From: Sequoia sempervirens | Lineage: Eukaryota; Streptophyta; Pinopsida; Cupressales; Cupressaceae | Direction of reading: 5' to 3' | Assembly (NCBI GenBank): GCA_007258455.2 | Contig: VDFB02275638.1 | Coordinates: 62,001 to 126,000 of the forward strand | Length of the DNA: 64,000 bases | Shown here: positions 12,815-24,630 of the stretch, piece after piece | Layout of the letters: each line of letters begins with the position of its first letter | Position numbering within the stretch: position 1 is the stretch's first letter | Position numbers and translations under genes: made by a program | Notes under the pieces: model-generated | The model's database searches: none | Told to the model about the DNA's origin: nothing | Seen by the model: the letters and a program-made list of their open reading frames with translations, nothing else

Positions 12815-15800
12815 CTGCTCTTTTGCTGAATGTCCGTAAAACAATCAAATTTTCATGCTTCTTTACCCATGCCATCCTGGATTCTTTCCCTGAAAATTCA
12901 ATGTATGCCTCATCCAACACAACTAGGATAGGTAGACGAAGAATTTCCAGAAGGTCATCATCATTAATAATGCTGGTAGACAGTCAAAAAGTGAAGTGGT
13001 TGGCAAGATCATTTATAAACCACAATGCTTAAGTTGTCGGCATTTTTTAACGAACCTTACATTTTTAATGTTTACACTCTGAAATATACTAAGAGGAGAA
13101 CCATACAAACTGACAGTAGAATCATTAGAGGAGAAGAGAGGTGGGAAAGAAAAATTCACAAAGAACCCATTATGAATAAACTTCTATGCAAACAACCTGC
13201 CATCTGGATTATTTGGAGAAGTCAAGAAGATGCACTTTGGATTCTCTTTCTTCACAACTTCAATAATACCAGAAACGTCCAAACTGAAATCTGACAGTCT
13301 AGGAACTGCAAAAAGAGTACAATGTCAAGCAAGGGAATGTGCATCTACCAAGTAAACACAGATTCTTTCCATCCAGTATTGTGTAACAAGATACAAATGG
13401 TTTGCATGCAAACTTTAAACAAAAGTCCCATAATTCTCATTCCGTCCACCTTGAACTTCCAATAGCATTCTGAAAACTAAAAGGAAAGATGCCAGAGAAC
13501 CAAAAGTATAAGGCTTCCATAACTGCTTCTACTTGGTTACCCTTAATCACAGTAGCCCCATTCACATTAGCATCAAACTCATACATGGTAAATGTAGGTG
13601 GGCAATCCACTATCTTGTCACCAGGATCCAGTACACATCTGCAAGATTTACTATTAGTGTTTAGTGTAATGTTCCAAAATTAGCAGACAACGAGTACTCA
13701 CAACATGCAAGGAAGAACACAAAACATAGAGGAATTGTAGAGAGAAATCCAAAGGATTCAAGCATCACAATATACTCAATACAAGAGAATAGAAACAGCG
13801 AGTCAACTACAATTATATGTGACAAATGGGTGGGCTTAGCCTCTCAAAAATACCATCATGTTAACATCCTACCGATTTGAGCGTTCAAGGACAACATACA
13901 TCCCAATGTAATCCATCAATTAAGGATCGTACAAAGGACCCAATTAGAAGGATTTATATCCACTCCAATATTTAAGAGCGTTCACAGTTAAGTTTTAAAG
14001 TTGAATACACCGATGTAACAGCAAAGCGAAAAGAATTAAACATGAACACAAGGCTAATTACCGCATGATAAGATCAATAAGCTCATCTGCTCCACATCCA
14101 GCAAGCAAATAAGCTGCATCGAGACCTGAATCATCAGCAAGTGCTGCTCGTAAACGCCGACTCTCCGGATCAGGGTATATGTAAGGAAATTCCATTTTTC
14201 CCAATGCTTCCATCACCTGTATTCAAAGAACAAATACAATTTTTTTGTTAAGATAACCAAAAGAAATCCTGAAAGAACTTAAAAAGTGAAATCAAGAAGA
14301 TAAAAATCCTGTGGTATAAACTTATAAAGTCTTCAAATCATATGTCGTAGAGCACTAGTTACTAACCATAATTGCCACCAGTACATCTAAAAAAGCATTT
14401 GGTGTAACATTGCACCTGTTAATAAGTTTACTTAGGATATTAGAAATATTTACGAATTCTCACCTTGGTAGATAATAATAACATGCATTCACCATGAGGT
14501 ACACAAATGCCACCACTACCTCATAAATCTTTAAGGATAGTTAAGTGCCACCTCTATTCAGTCAATGTCACCTCTGTCTTAGTTAGATTAGTTAACTGAT
14601 CCACTAATTGACAGCTCAACTCTTAACATCTTAGTTAAACTAAATTAACTCGGCTCTTGATTGGGAGTGATAGTGAGTTAAACTCGTGACCCCTTGGAAA
14701 TGTTATCTATTTGAGTCATGCATCCAAGAGGACTATATATTTGTAGGCAATTATTTTGTGTTTTCTTTCAATCCTCAATGTTGGAATAGCTGTTATTAGT
14801 ATTCTACATCATTTGTCAATTTGCTTACTACTTTTGTAACTTGTCTCCTCTTGCCTAGATCTTGGCTCATGTGTTGGATTCTCATTGAATCTTAACATAT
14901 TACAAGCTGTGAATAAATTTGCAATTGGAGCCCATGTTCCTACGTGAATTAGGCAATCACATATGCGATGCCCTACCCATTCTCTCATGCATATAAATAG
15001 ACGTGCAACTTTTAGGTATTTCCATTAATAAAAGAAAAATGTCTAAACAACAGGATTCACCATGAAATGCAGCTTGCCTGTTTCTGCCATTTAAACACGA
15101 TTTTAATTGTTCACATTTTTTGACATGGATGAAAATCATCATCTAGAATGATCAAATATATTTAGCAGGACCAATTTATCGACCTCACACGAGTATTCTT
15201 GAATGAGAAGACTACTTGCCTCTGGTGGAGGGCCATAAGGATTTTCATTTGCATCAAGCTTGATTATATCTTGAGGTTTTCTTCCAAGCCTTGCTGACAA
15301 GACCTGTAACAAGCGTAAGAACAAAGCACCATAAGATGAAATTCCACAGTACACTACAATAAGTTAAAAACTAAAACATACTCCAAAATATTACAGGAAT
15401 ATAATTGTGCATGGGAATGCCTTTTCCTCTGGCATTGTCTGCACCTTTCCCCATCCCCAAAAAGCAAAAACTAAATCTAGAATTAGTTCTACCCTTCTGA
15501 TGCTCTTAAGAACATAATACAGTACATTCCATTCTTGAAACATAAGTAGGAGGTACATTCTAACAAAGACTACTGGGATAAGGAACATTTAATATCATAC
15601 CTCAAATGGCAGTATAGGTTGATAAGGAGCCAGTCCCCTCAAGTGAGGACGGATAAACGAATCACCAATCATCGGCTTGGCATCTGTTGCAGGGGTCACA
15701 GGTGAGATTGATGCCGTGCAATTTATGGAGGACATGATAGTTGATCTGTTCCCCGAAATCCTGTGCTTCCTTGGGACACAAACAAGCCTACTAATGTTTG

Positions 15801-15915
15801 TTGGAGAGGTTTGAAAACCAATTGAGTTTTGGGCTGTTAAACCAAATTGCCGTTTGGTATGCTCCAAATCAATAACTGAAGAGCACCCTGCACCTCTAAG
15901 TACAGCCATCAAGAA
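12815..15915 (-). CDS. HISN6: Histidinol-phosphate aminotransferase, exons 2-7 (copy A, 3' exons not in window)
   Basis: This encodes the N-terminal two thirds of plastid histidinol-phosphate aminotransferase, a PLP fold-type I enzyme converting imidazole-acetol phosphate and glutamate to histidinol phosphate. Exons on the minus strand are 15915-15601, 15303-15220, 14216-14062, 13638-13541, 13305-13197 and 12972-12815. All phases join. Key motifs are [83 protein letters not shown] and LRTFSKRAG, which contains the PLP lysine. The leading ~80 residues are a Ser/Thr/basic transit-peptide type. The start may be the ATG at 15909 or an upstream leader exon. Exon 3 ends at a GC donor. Nothing like exon 8 exists between 1 and 12814, so this copy is 3'-incomplete in the window. 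Its continuation may lie to the left. Confidence 0.92.
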
Positions 15916-16284
15916 CTGCATGTCGACAACACAAATGAAATTAAGCATAAGGCCAACAAAGAATCTTGTTTTTGCTTTTCGGTTTTTATATGTGAAGAAA
16001 ACTATCTTATATTACACCAACGAACATAAACTTTACACCAGCTGAATGACAGAGTTACATGAGAAATTTTAACCTATAAAGGCTAGAAAAAATAAAACCT
16101 ACGTCCATGTCACGAAAGATAGGGTTGAGATCTATTCATGAACAAACTATTTTCACTTTAGTACGCAACACCCAAATAAGACTATGAATTAGGAATTCGC
16201 CAGCGTCCCTAAAAGGGTAACTAAATTGCTGACACCCTACAATTCAAGCACTGTTCATCTAATTGATAATAATAATCATCCAAT

Positions 16285-16520
16285 GAACCTCTGTCTAGTG
16301 GTGAGACAGGAGCGATTGCCCAGAGGATGATCCAAGTCCAAATCCCACTGGGTTTGCTTCCCCGCTAACAATGCAGCCGATGAAAGCCAAAGAGATACCC
16401 CAGCTGCACGGTGTTACAAGGAACGGTGTAATGGTGCCTATAAGCATCACAAAGTTACATGAGAACAGTATAATGGGTGTCTGCAAACATCGTTTGCAGA
16501 CCATATAACGATTTTCTCAA
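16285..16520 (+). mobile_element. Possible tRNA-derived SINE in intron 1, copy A
   Basis: CCTCTGTCTAGTGGTGAGAC resembles a Pol III A box region, and CCAAGTCCAAATCCCACTGG resembles a degenerate B box about 40 bp downstream. This is the layout of a plant tRNA-derived SINE head. A clear poly-A or poly-T tail and target duplication were not found. The same sequence is in copy B at 52297-52532. Confidence 0.35.
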
Positions 16521-16886
16521 TGCTTCTTTTAAGTAGGCATTCAACTGACAATGTGTCAATTCTGATGCAGCTTTGTTGCTCCAAAAAGTCAAACAAATCA
16601 GATTACGGCAGGCAGCAAGCAAAATAAACAGTGTAACAATGCAATCCTTGCGATAAAAATATCACGAGGGAAAACAGGAAAACCTTCAGTCATCATTTAG
16701 AGCACAAACTGGTATTGGGTACACAAAATTAATAACCGAGACTGACAAATCTAATGAAAGAAGCTCTTCAAATAGCTGACTCTTAGTTAAATCACAAAAA
16801 TAGCGAGGACAAAAGAAAATATAAAAGGCAAGGTAGCCTAATATCTGGAACGGCTCAAAAGAAGCAACCCAGCAAATTTCTCCTAC

Positions 16887-16994
16887 TTTGAACGACATTC
16901 CTAAATTTGGTTTTAATTTATCTTTCAGCCGTCTGGCGAATATTTCTTCTACAAAGCAACCAGGGTTCAAACCTATTGGACTACTTGAAGCCAT
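16887..16994 (-). CDS. Possible leader exon 1 of the aminotransferase, copy A
   Basis: A 36-codon open stretch starts with an ATG followed by ASSSPIGLNPGC and ends MSFK at AAA|GTAGGAG, a usable donor. Joined in phase 0 to the acceptor before TTCTTGATGGCT at 15915, it would extend the transit peptide to about 118 residues before GDSFIRPHL, longer than is usual for plant homologues. It may therefore be 5' UTR instead. Copy B keeps it open at 52899-53006 with a few substitutions. Confidence 0.35.
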
Positions 16995-17247
16995 ACTGAC
17001 ATTCAAAACAAGCAGAGGACGAAATGTGTACCAGAAGTTCCTTGAAGAACAACAATCGTCAGCTGCGAAAAAACGATATTGATAGGAGCTGTGCCACTTA
17101 CAGCCGACTTTACATTTAGTTAAAAAGGTGCAGAGCAGACTCAAGTTTCTCGCAATTTTTATGCTTGGAATTAATAACAATACCTCAATTTTAATCCAGC
17201 GGAAATATTTGTGTGCCTCCAAATTTTGGGCGACGTCTACTCAGCAT

Positions 17248-17384
17248 GTTTGACGGTATTTATTAATTAAAAATACTTTATTTATTAATTAATTGAAATA
17301 AGCATTTGACTGTATTTATTAATTAATTAAAAATATCAAATGTATTATTTTTTATTTTCAATTAATTAATAAATACAGTCAAAC
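17248..17384. mobile_element. MITE-like inverted-repeat element upstream of the aminotransferase, copy A
   Basis: A 137-bp element begins GTTTGACGGTATTTATTAAT and ends with the near-perfect inverse ATTAATAAATACAGTCAAAC. A further TTTGACTGTATTTATTAATT sits inside, so it can fold into a long hairpin. No target duplication is obvious. It lies about 250 bp upstream of the possible leader exon and could affect the promoter. Copy B has the same 137 bp at 53225-53361. Confidence 0.65.
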
Positions 17385-19572
17385 GTCCATTTTGCTGGCT
17401 GCATATATAGTACGTAAATTTTGAGTTCTTACCATAGTATTTAGATTGATGTTGAATTAATCAAGGTCAAGTTTGATATTTGAGTGAGGTAAAATTTAAG
17501 TTTAAAATTTATTTATTTTATTTTTAATTATTTAGATTATTATTACCTAGTCTTGTAACTATTACATTATTCATCATCTTCTTTTATGTATATTATTATA
17601 TATTATTATTTTCTCTACAATTTAGAGAAAAATTAGTAACTCAACTAATTTAAAAGTATAATAGAGGATAGATTAGAAATTATGGTTAAGTGCATTTAAG
17701 TTGAGAGAAGTATTGGGATGAGCGATCTCTAAAAAAATATTTATGCTTTGTCTTTATGAATATCATGTTGATGCAATGAATGCTAAATGGACCACACATG
17801 CTTGTAACAAATGGCTTCTTATACAGCACCAGTGACTTATGAAATAAGATCAATGAATTTGACTCAAAACTACATAATCAAATCTTAATAAAACTTAAAT
17901 AATTTGGTATATTGTGAAAAATACCACCTACTTGATATAAATGATTTGAGAGCTCTATAATGAATGGTTTTTTAGGCAACATTTGTTGAAGGTTTTGCAA
18001 ATAAGGTAGCAAGCTATGTGGATTTGATTCTCAGGAAACTTTATGGTCAAGTACACTTGAATTAGAGTAGTATTATGATGGGTAACCTCCTAGGAACTCG
18101 GACAAATAACTCTTGAGAAGTCCCAATGTTTCACCTTTTTGAATATCACCTAAATGCAATGAGTGTTATTTAGACCTTCCATCTTCTTGTAAACCACTAA
18201 TTATAAAATGTGAATCAAAGAGTTTGATTCCAAAACTATGATAAAACGATCATTATTATCATTACAATTTCAAATTCAATTTTTAATTTCAATACAATAA
18301 AATCTATAATAAACCAATAGCAATAAACATTTTTTACAAATCTAAAAATTGAAATTTTAATTTTAAAAACTTTCATCAAAATAGCTCGAGAGGTGGTTGT
18401 TGAAGGTAAGAGAAGCAAAAATAGTGCAAATCCACAAGAAAATCAAAATAATCAAACCCATGGTACAAAAATCTTCCACATTTTTTCTATTTAGATTAGG
18501 GCTTTGAAAAAAAAAATCATAAGTATATATGATTTCTTATATGATTGAGTTTATATAATTTATTTCATCTTATTTATGATAATAGATAACAAAATATGAT
18601 CAATATATCAATAAAAAAAATTACAAAAGCAATTCAAACTATGAATATTGTATGTCTTTTTGATTTCTTACACTCAAATAACACACTAAATCTATCTTTA
18701 CTATAACTAGTGGGCTCAATAATCTTCAATATCTTTGTTTCTCATAAACTTCAAATCATCCCTTCACAAAATATACAGCTTCATCTTTTCTTCCGAGACT
18801 CATTTTAGAGCTTTATCTAGATATTTAGAGACTTATCTCACATAAGTCTTAAATATTTTTCTTTGTCTACATTTTAACTCGAATATCTCATTTCATTTAT
18901 ATATTTATTCGTATTTTCCCAGTGCGGCAGGCAAAATTGAGGAATTCAATGGATTTGACCTTGCAAAGAAAGCAATTTACAAATTTTTGGTCTAGTTTCT
19001 ATCTGGATTGCAAGCAAGGGAAGTTTTCTACCTTTAATCCTAATTCTTAATTTGCTAGGTTTAATAGTATATTTGACTAGTTGTTTGTATTTCTTTGTAA
19101 AGATTCATAAACCATGGCCAATCTTTGTAGGTAGCCTAAAATCAATATCGATTTTATTACAGAGCACCATTTCAATGTTGAAGACTTTATCAAAGCTAAA
19201 TTGAATTAATTTGTACAATTTACCTTTCATTTTGAATAAATCTAATAAATTTTGCAGGATATGCTTATGAAGGTAAATACATAAAATTGATAGCATTTAT
19301 GTTCACTTTCTTCTTTCAAGTAAAAAAAATTCAAAGTTGTAAATTATGTAAAGTCATAAAAATAAATATGGATGATAGACTTTAATCTAAGAATCAGAAA
19401 TATTTTTTTCATGCATCTTGAGGTGTGCTTATGCATTTAATTTTGTATTTGTTCTTGTTATTGATTAGAAAGCCACAAATTTCACTTTAATTTATTATTC
19501 GATATTATTTTTATTGAAACAATGCAAGGAAATAAGATACATAAGAAGAAGGTGTTGCAAGTATGAAGGTGA
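17385..19572. other. Unassigned AT-rich flank, copy A
   Basis: No gene recognised. Very AT-rich sequence with only short, low-complexity open frames. Counterpart 53362-55560. Confidence 0.4.
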
Positions 19573-19729
19573 TATTATTTCACCTTCATCCTTGAGCTCT
19601 CTATCCTAATGATGGATCACAGAGTGTGATTCAAAACGTTGATTCAAAAAAGCTTACACAATCGAATCCAGAAACAACTATTCATACTCTTATGGATTGT
19701 GGAAATCTAATAACTTTGAAGTATGAAGG
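19573..19729. other. 157-bp segment present only in copy A, bounded by AAGTATGAAGGTG repeats
   Basis: Copy A has AAGTATGAAGGTG immediately before and across the right end of this segment. Copy B has the word once. This is the footprint expected of deletion in copy B by recombination or slippage between 13-bp direct repeats. No coding content was seen. Confidence 0.7.
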
Positions 19730-21140
19730 TGTTGTCATTGATTTCAACTAGTTACCAACTAGTTGTTGTTGTCATTGATGTCAAGGAAGTTGGTTATTGA
19801 TTGTATATGTCGAGGTTATTGAGAAAATTGTAATAAAGAAGGTTTGTAGGTTGTACATGCATAGTTGGGATGTTGAAGAAGTGTTGTGAGTACATGGATT
19901 TATCCTTATGTTGCCATGTTTGGAGGTATGTTAGAGTGAAGTAATGTGCTATAGTGATGTCTTTGGTACTTGGGTTCCAAGTGCTTTTGAGAAAAAATGA
20001 TAAATAAGGAAAATAGTGTCATGTAGGTATTCAGTGTGTGCTCTGGGATGTGCTCTATATCACTTCTATGCTTGTACGATTTTGACATATTGCTCATGAT
20101 TGTTGGTAGTTGTTATATCAGAAATTTGGGCTTCTGGATTGTTGTACAGTGCAAGATATTTTCACCAGTGTGTGAACTATGCATTTCAATGTGTATGGTT
20201 GTGGTCTGGGAGAAATGTAATTGCTCCAGATTTCTCTAAATTTTGGTTGAAAGGACTTGCGATTTTGAGAATAAGTTGATAAGATCGTGTTCAAGTGAAG
20301 TTTGTTGTCCAAAAAGATTAGACCATGTTAAGGTTGTGTGTGCTTAATTGTTTTATGTGTTTTGCACGGGTGTTGGTTGACCTTGTGTTAAACACTACTT
20401 GTGAAATTTATGGAAGTGTGGTGAGGCATGTTGGGACTCATTTAGGTCCTCATTAAGTATGTGTTTAGGTCGCCCTCATTCTAATTCCACCATAGAATGT
20501 TTTGGCGCCAACCTAATTTGAATTTGTAAATGAAAATTGTATATGGCCGACCTTGGAAGAGTTTCAAGGTTGAAGACGGTATAAGTACAAGTTGAGATGT
20601 TGGTGAAAGACAAGATAGATGCAAGATAGTGTGTGTGATGTGAATTTGAGTAGATCAATGCAAATTTCAAGTGTTGAGTTCTTGAAGGTAGTGAGCTGAA
20701 GGTTTACTCTATCTTGCAAGCATGTCTACAAGTGTGTGAGCGAATTGTGGTGGAATCTTTGTTGCATTGAGATAGTTTGCTCTTTGTAACAATCCTCTTC
20801 TATATTCTTTGTAATTTTGTGGCAGTAAGCCCTCATTGGACAGTGAGTCCTATCTTGGAAGTGAGCCTTTATGGCAGTGAGCCTTTGTATTTAATTTTGG
20901 AATTCTTTATATTGTGAGCTAATCCTCATCGTGGTTTTTCCCTCATTGGGTTTTCCACATAAATTTGGTGTTATTATGTGCATGGTGTTAATACTTTCAA
21001 TTTCTATTTTTGCATTTAATGTTTGAATGCATTAATAGAGTAAGGGTTTTATGAATGCTTGTTGATCTAACATATGGTGAAGAGTTTTAAAGGTTAAAAT
21101 TGCTACAAGTGAACCCCCCTCTTAGTTGTCTTGTTCAACA
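19730..21140 (+). mobile_element. Copia-type solo LTR, copy A
   Basis: The element begins TGTTGTCATTGATTTCAAC and ends CTTGTTCAACA, a TGTTG...CAACA terminus, with the ACCCCCCTCTTAGTTGTC motif near the 3' end that is seen in plant Copia (SIRE/Maximus-like) LTRs. Flanks GAAGG and AAAGG are a 4/5 match to a target duplication. No gag or pol follows, so it is solo. Divergence from the copy B LTR is unusually high and dominated by transitions. Confidence 0.65.
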
Positions 21141-22512
21141 AAAGGTAGCCAACAAATTATCAAGAAAGAAGTATCAACCATAATAGTGAAGGCTACCCAA
21201 ATAATACAACAAACACTTAAATAGAAGCAAGGATTACAACTAACCAAAGGCTTGCAAAAGGAAATGCAAATCTAAATAGAGGAGCAACATTCCAATTTGA
21301 ATTTAAAAAAAAATTGCAACTATCTAGAACAAATGATATCCTCTTTGTGTAGCCGAAGGATTTAAAGTTTAATCTTGTCCACAAGAATGTTGGTCTTAGA
21401 CTACTCCTTAGATATACCATACAACTAAAAACAAAGTGAGACAATTTGAAATAAGATGTCAAAGTAAAACTTTAGCACTTTTCCTCCTGATGAACCAAAT
21501 GATTTGAAAATGTATTCAAACACCTATTTTTCCAAATATTAAGCAAAATAATGTCTCATAGTATTTTGGACCACAATATTATGGAGGCCAAGACTCAAAA
21601 TAACAACTTTCCAACACAAGCCATTATCAAAGATGACAGTAAAATAATTGACAATAGCCTTTCATTTTTTAACAAAAGAACAACCCCAAAAAATATGGCT
21701 AATGCTTTCATCATGCTAACAAAAATCACATTTGTTTGGTTGAACCATCATACATTTCAACCTATATTCAACAGGTAGTTTGAAATGTAAGATTTTCCAA
21801 GCCAACATTTGAACTTTAGCCTTAGTTTTAGACCTTCATATTTGGGCACTCAATTTCATCCATGTCTTCCATGAAGCCTACATCTCGAAATTTGATTTAG
21901 TCTTGAGTTTAATGACATGCTTGAAAGGAGGTTTAAATAGATTTTCTTAAGAGGAAGGTAAGAGAAAGGGAAATTAGAAATCCACAACTAGTCTTTGTAA
22001 AAATTGCGTTGTAAAGGAGTGCAAAGCTTCATAAATAGGTTCACTAGTTGTTGTTTAACTAAAACATGCTTTGAGATATTTTCCAAGAAGCCCCGTATGA
22101 AGAATTAAAATACCATATGTCACCAAAATTTTAACCCCCTTTTTGAAAAAATAAGAAGCTTGTCTAGGAAATGAAATGGCAAGGGACTAGTCATGATATT
22201 GAATTAACATGTATGTTTTACCAAATGGGAAAAGTAGCAAAGTTGAACCCATGTGCAAGGAAGGATTTTTCCAATTTAAAAATTTTCAAACTGATTACCA
22301 AGCCTTTCAAACGAGTTATAGAGGAAATGAATCTCTCATTCTAAAAAAAGGGAGCAATGAGGATTTTATCAACCCATCTAACATCTTCCTTTTGATGGTA
22401 GCAAGATTAACGTGATATTGGACCAAACATTTCCAAGGTTCCTCTCCTGAAACAACTCTAACTATCCATTTGGCAGATAGACAAACCCCTTGTGTCTTGG
22501 GATCTAGGAGAC
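21141..22512 (-). pseudogene. LINE (L1-type) ORF2 3' part with zf-RVT-like region, copy A
   Basis: Minus-strand fragments include SHFVFSCMVYLRSSLRP (21217-21462), in the position and style of the C-terminal zf-RVT region of plant L1 ORF2. The matching copy B sequence is continuous with reverse-transcriptase remains. Stops and frameshifts make it non-functional. It is truncated abruptly at 22512 by the start of a TGTAATG LTR. Confidence 0.6.
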
Positions 22513-24630
22513 TGTAATGTCCCCATTTTGGCCCTACACTCTTCAATAGGATTTAGCCTATTTCTGGAAATCTGTAGGCTAAGCTGAGGTGGGAAATTAA
22601 GGTTTCCTCTTTCAGATATTGCTTAGTTGGTGTTCAGAGGTTGTTGTGCAGACTTACTATTTATAGCAGTTCGCTACTTTTAGCAAGTCTATCTTTTGGC
22701 AGTATCTGTCTAGCAGCAGTTCAATCCTTTGCAGTTCAATGTTCAGTTTGGCTTTCTGTTGTTTTGATGTGAACTTACTATTTATAGCAGTTGGCTATTT
22801 TTAGTAAGTCTAATTTTGGCAGTAGCATCATCAGCAATTTAGTTCAAGTCATCTTGCTATCCTTCAGTTTCAGTTTGGCTTTGGTTATCTCAATGGACTA
22901 AGTTTATACCTAATCAATTTTATGTTACTCAGTTATACCCCACGACTAGGAGTGATAACTTCAAGTTGTTTTTAAAAAGGGGTCATAAGGGGTTGAGCAT
23001 TTAATATTTATATTAAATATTTTATTGTGCAAATTGTAAATGGACGCCTAAAGGGAGATAATTAATGTTTTATTAATTCAAATAAAGTGCAACATGAGAG
23101 GAGGCATCCCTTGGAGAAGCTGAAGAGTTTCTTGTGGTAGTTTCAAGTTGATTCAATTTCCAGCTGAAGAGCCTATTTATTGAGGCATTGCTCATTCATT
23201 TCTTATCTTTGGAAATATTGTAAAGTTATGTTGTTGGATTGAAATCCAGAATCCGGCTAAGGGAAAGCTTAGCAATTTGTCTCTATTCTTCGGGCTTGAA
23301 ACTATGGTTCCCTAGATAGTGGATTGAGAGTGTGCTTCATTCAGAAGTGCACAACGAGCTTCATTGTTGGAGAATTTGAAGTATTTTCAGTTTTTGAGCT
23401 TGCTAGTTCATTCATGGCTGAAGGTGATTTTCATTAACAACTCTTTGTACGATTTTAATATGCTTCTAAGTATTGAAGATATGGATTCCTGGCACATGGG
23501 CGCCCCTTCCCATAGAAGATCAGAATTTATTTCATAGTATTTATTTTTATTCTTGCAAAAGCTGCAGAAGACACAAAGGTCATCACTCTAGTTGCAAAGC
23601 CACCAAAATTATCAATGAGTGAGTCACAATGGGGCAACGATGTTTTCTAAGAATAGAACTCAAAAAGCAACAGTTAACTTGATGCATTTTCCAAGTTAAA
23701 CTTGTTCTCATTCATGCATATCTATTCTTTGTGAAATATCAAATGTATAGTTGGAGTTTTTCTTCTTGTTAAATCAGTTAACTGATGTTAGCGGGTGGTT
23801 AATTGTTAGTTATCTTTTGTTTAGTTTTAGAAATAAAGCTTGTATGTTGGCAAGTCTAGTTGTAAAAAAAAGCAAATTTTAGGGTTCTCTACTCCTTGTT
23901 TGTGAATAAATAAGGGCAGTCTTGCCCATTTCTTTTCAACCATTATTGTGATAACAAAATGTTGTGCCTACTTTTGCCGCAACATTGTTATTCAGTGTTT
24001 GTTCACTTAGTGTAAAAGCAAGTTTGCATGCCTGCCTTTGCTGCAAATCATTGTTCAGTTTATGTGTAATTTGTGCCAAGTGTAATCTGGTGTTTGATTG
24101 CTTATTGTAAGCCTGTTCTTGCTACAATCTATTGTCCCGGACATGTAATTGTTGTTGGAATTTGAGGAAGGAAATCTTATGCCCATTTTGCTCTGATCTA
24201 CTGTCTCAATCTCTTTCAATATCTTGTTTTATGTGTTTTGCTTGCATAATCTTTATTTCAGCTTACATCCTATAAGTACAATGAATCTTTGGGTGTGATC
24301 TAGAAGTGAGTTTATTTAAGCTTTTGTGTTATCAAATCATTCCTTGTTTACTTCTGATTCTCACGCTCTGAGTTTACTTGAGTTGTTAGAAGCGCCTTTA
24401 GAGTAGGCTAGTGTTGCAGTTAGAGTTAAAAATAGAAAACCTCAGCTGTGACGTGAAAAGTTTTATAACCTTGTGCTCTCAGCTAAGAATAAAAAGATCA
24501 ACAATAGTTCAACATTTCTTTTTAAGCATCATCAACAAAGAGGGAGCTTCCCCTCCTAATTTGAAGAGCAGTTTTACTGTGCATAGTTGTCTGTTTCTAA
24601 TCCGCATTCCAGAGGTGTGAATTGAAACAC
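22513..24630 (+). mobile_element. TGTAATGTCCCC-family LTR between two LINE halves
   Basis: The start TGTAATGTCCCCATTTTGGC at 22513 matches the LTR family at 5752. The U3 contains CTATTTATAG at 22657 and 22778 and CTATTTTTAG at 22795. The 3' end is uncertain, near 24600-24650, just before LINE endonuclease sequence. The expected GAGAC target duplication was not found on the right, so this may be a recombination product rather than a simple solo insertion. No Gag/Pol follows. Confidence 0.6.

Larger units (their letters stand above)
1..22512. repeat. Copy A of a ~36-kb direct tandem duplication
   Basis: This segment is collinear with 36998-58285. The first bases of the window match from 36998, and similarity runs to the GGATCTAGGAGAC motif just before 22513, which matches the same motif ending near 58285. 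The offset drifts from 36997 to about 35773 because of indels. The main ones are about 0.7 kb extra at 7056-7790, about 225 bp extra at 12238-12463, about 90 bp extra near 10560-10650, about 157 bp extra at 19573-19729 and a 55-bp net gain in copy B at 51.7 kb. The left end is not visible because similarity already exists at base 1. The same transposon fossils and inactivating mutations occur in both copies, so the insertions predate the duplication. Confidence 0.95.
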
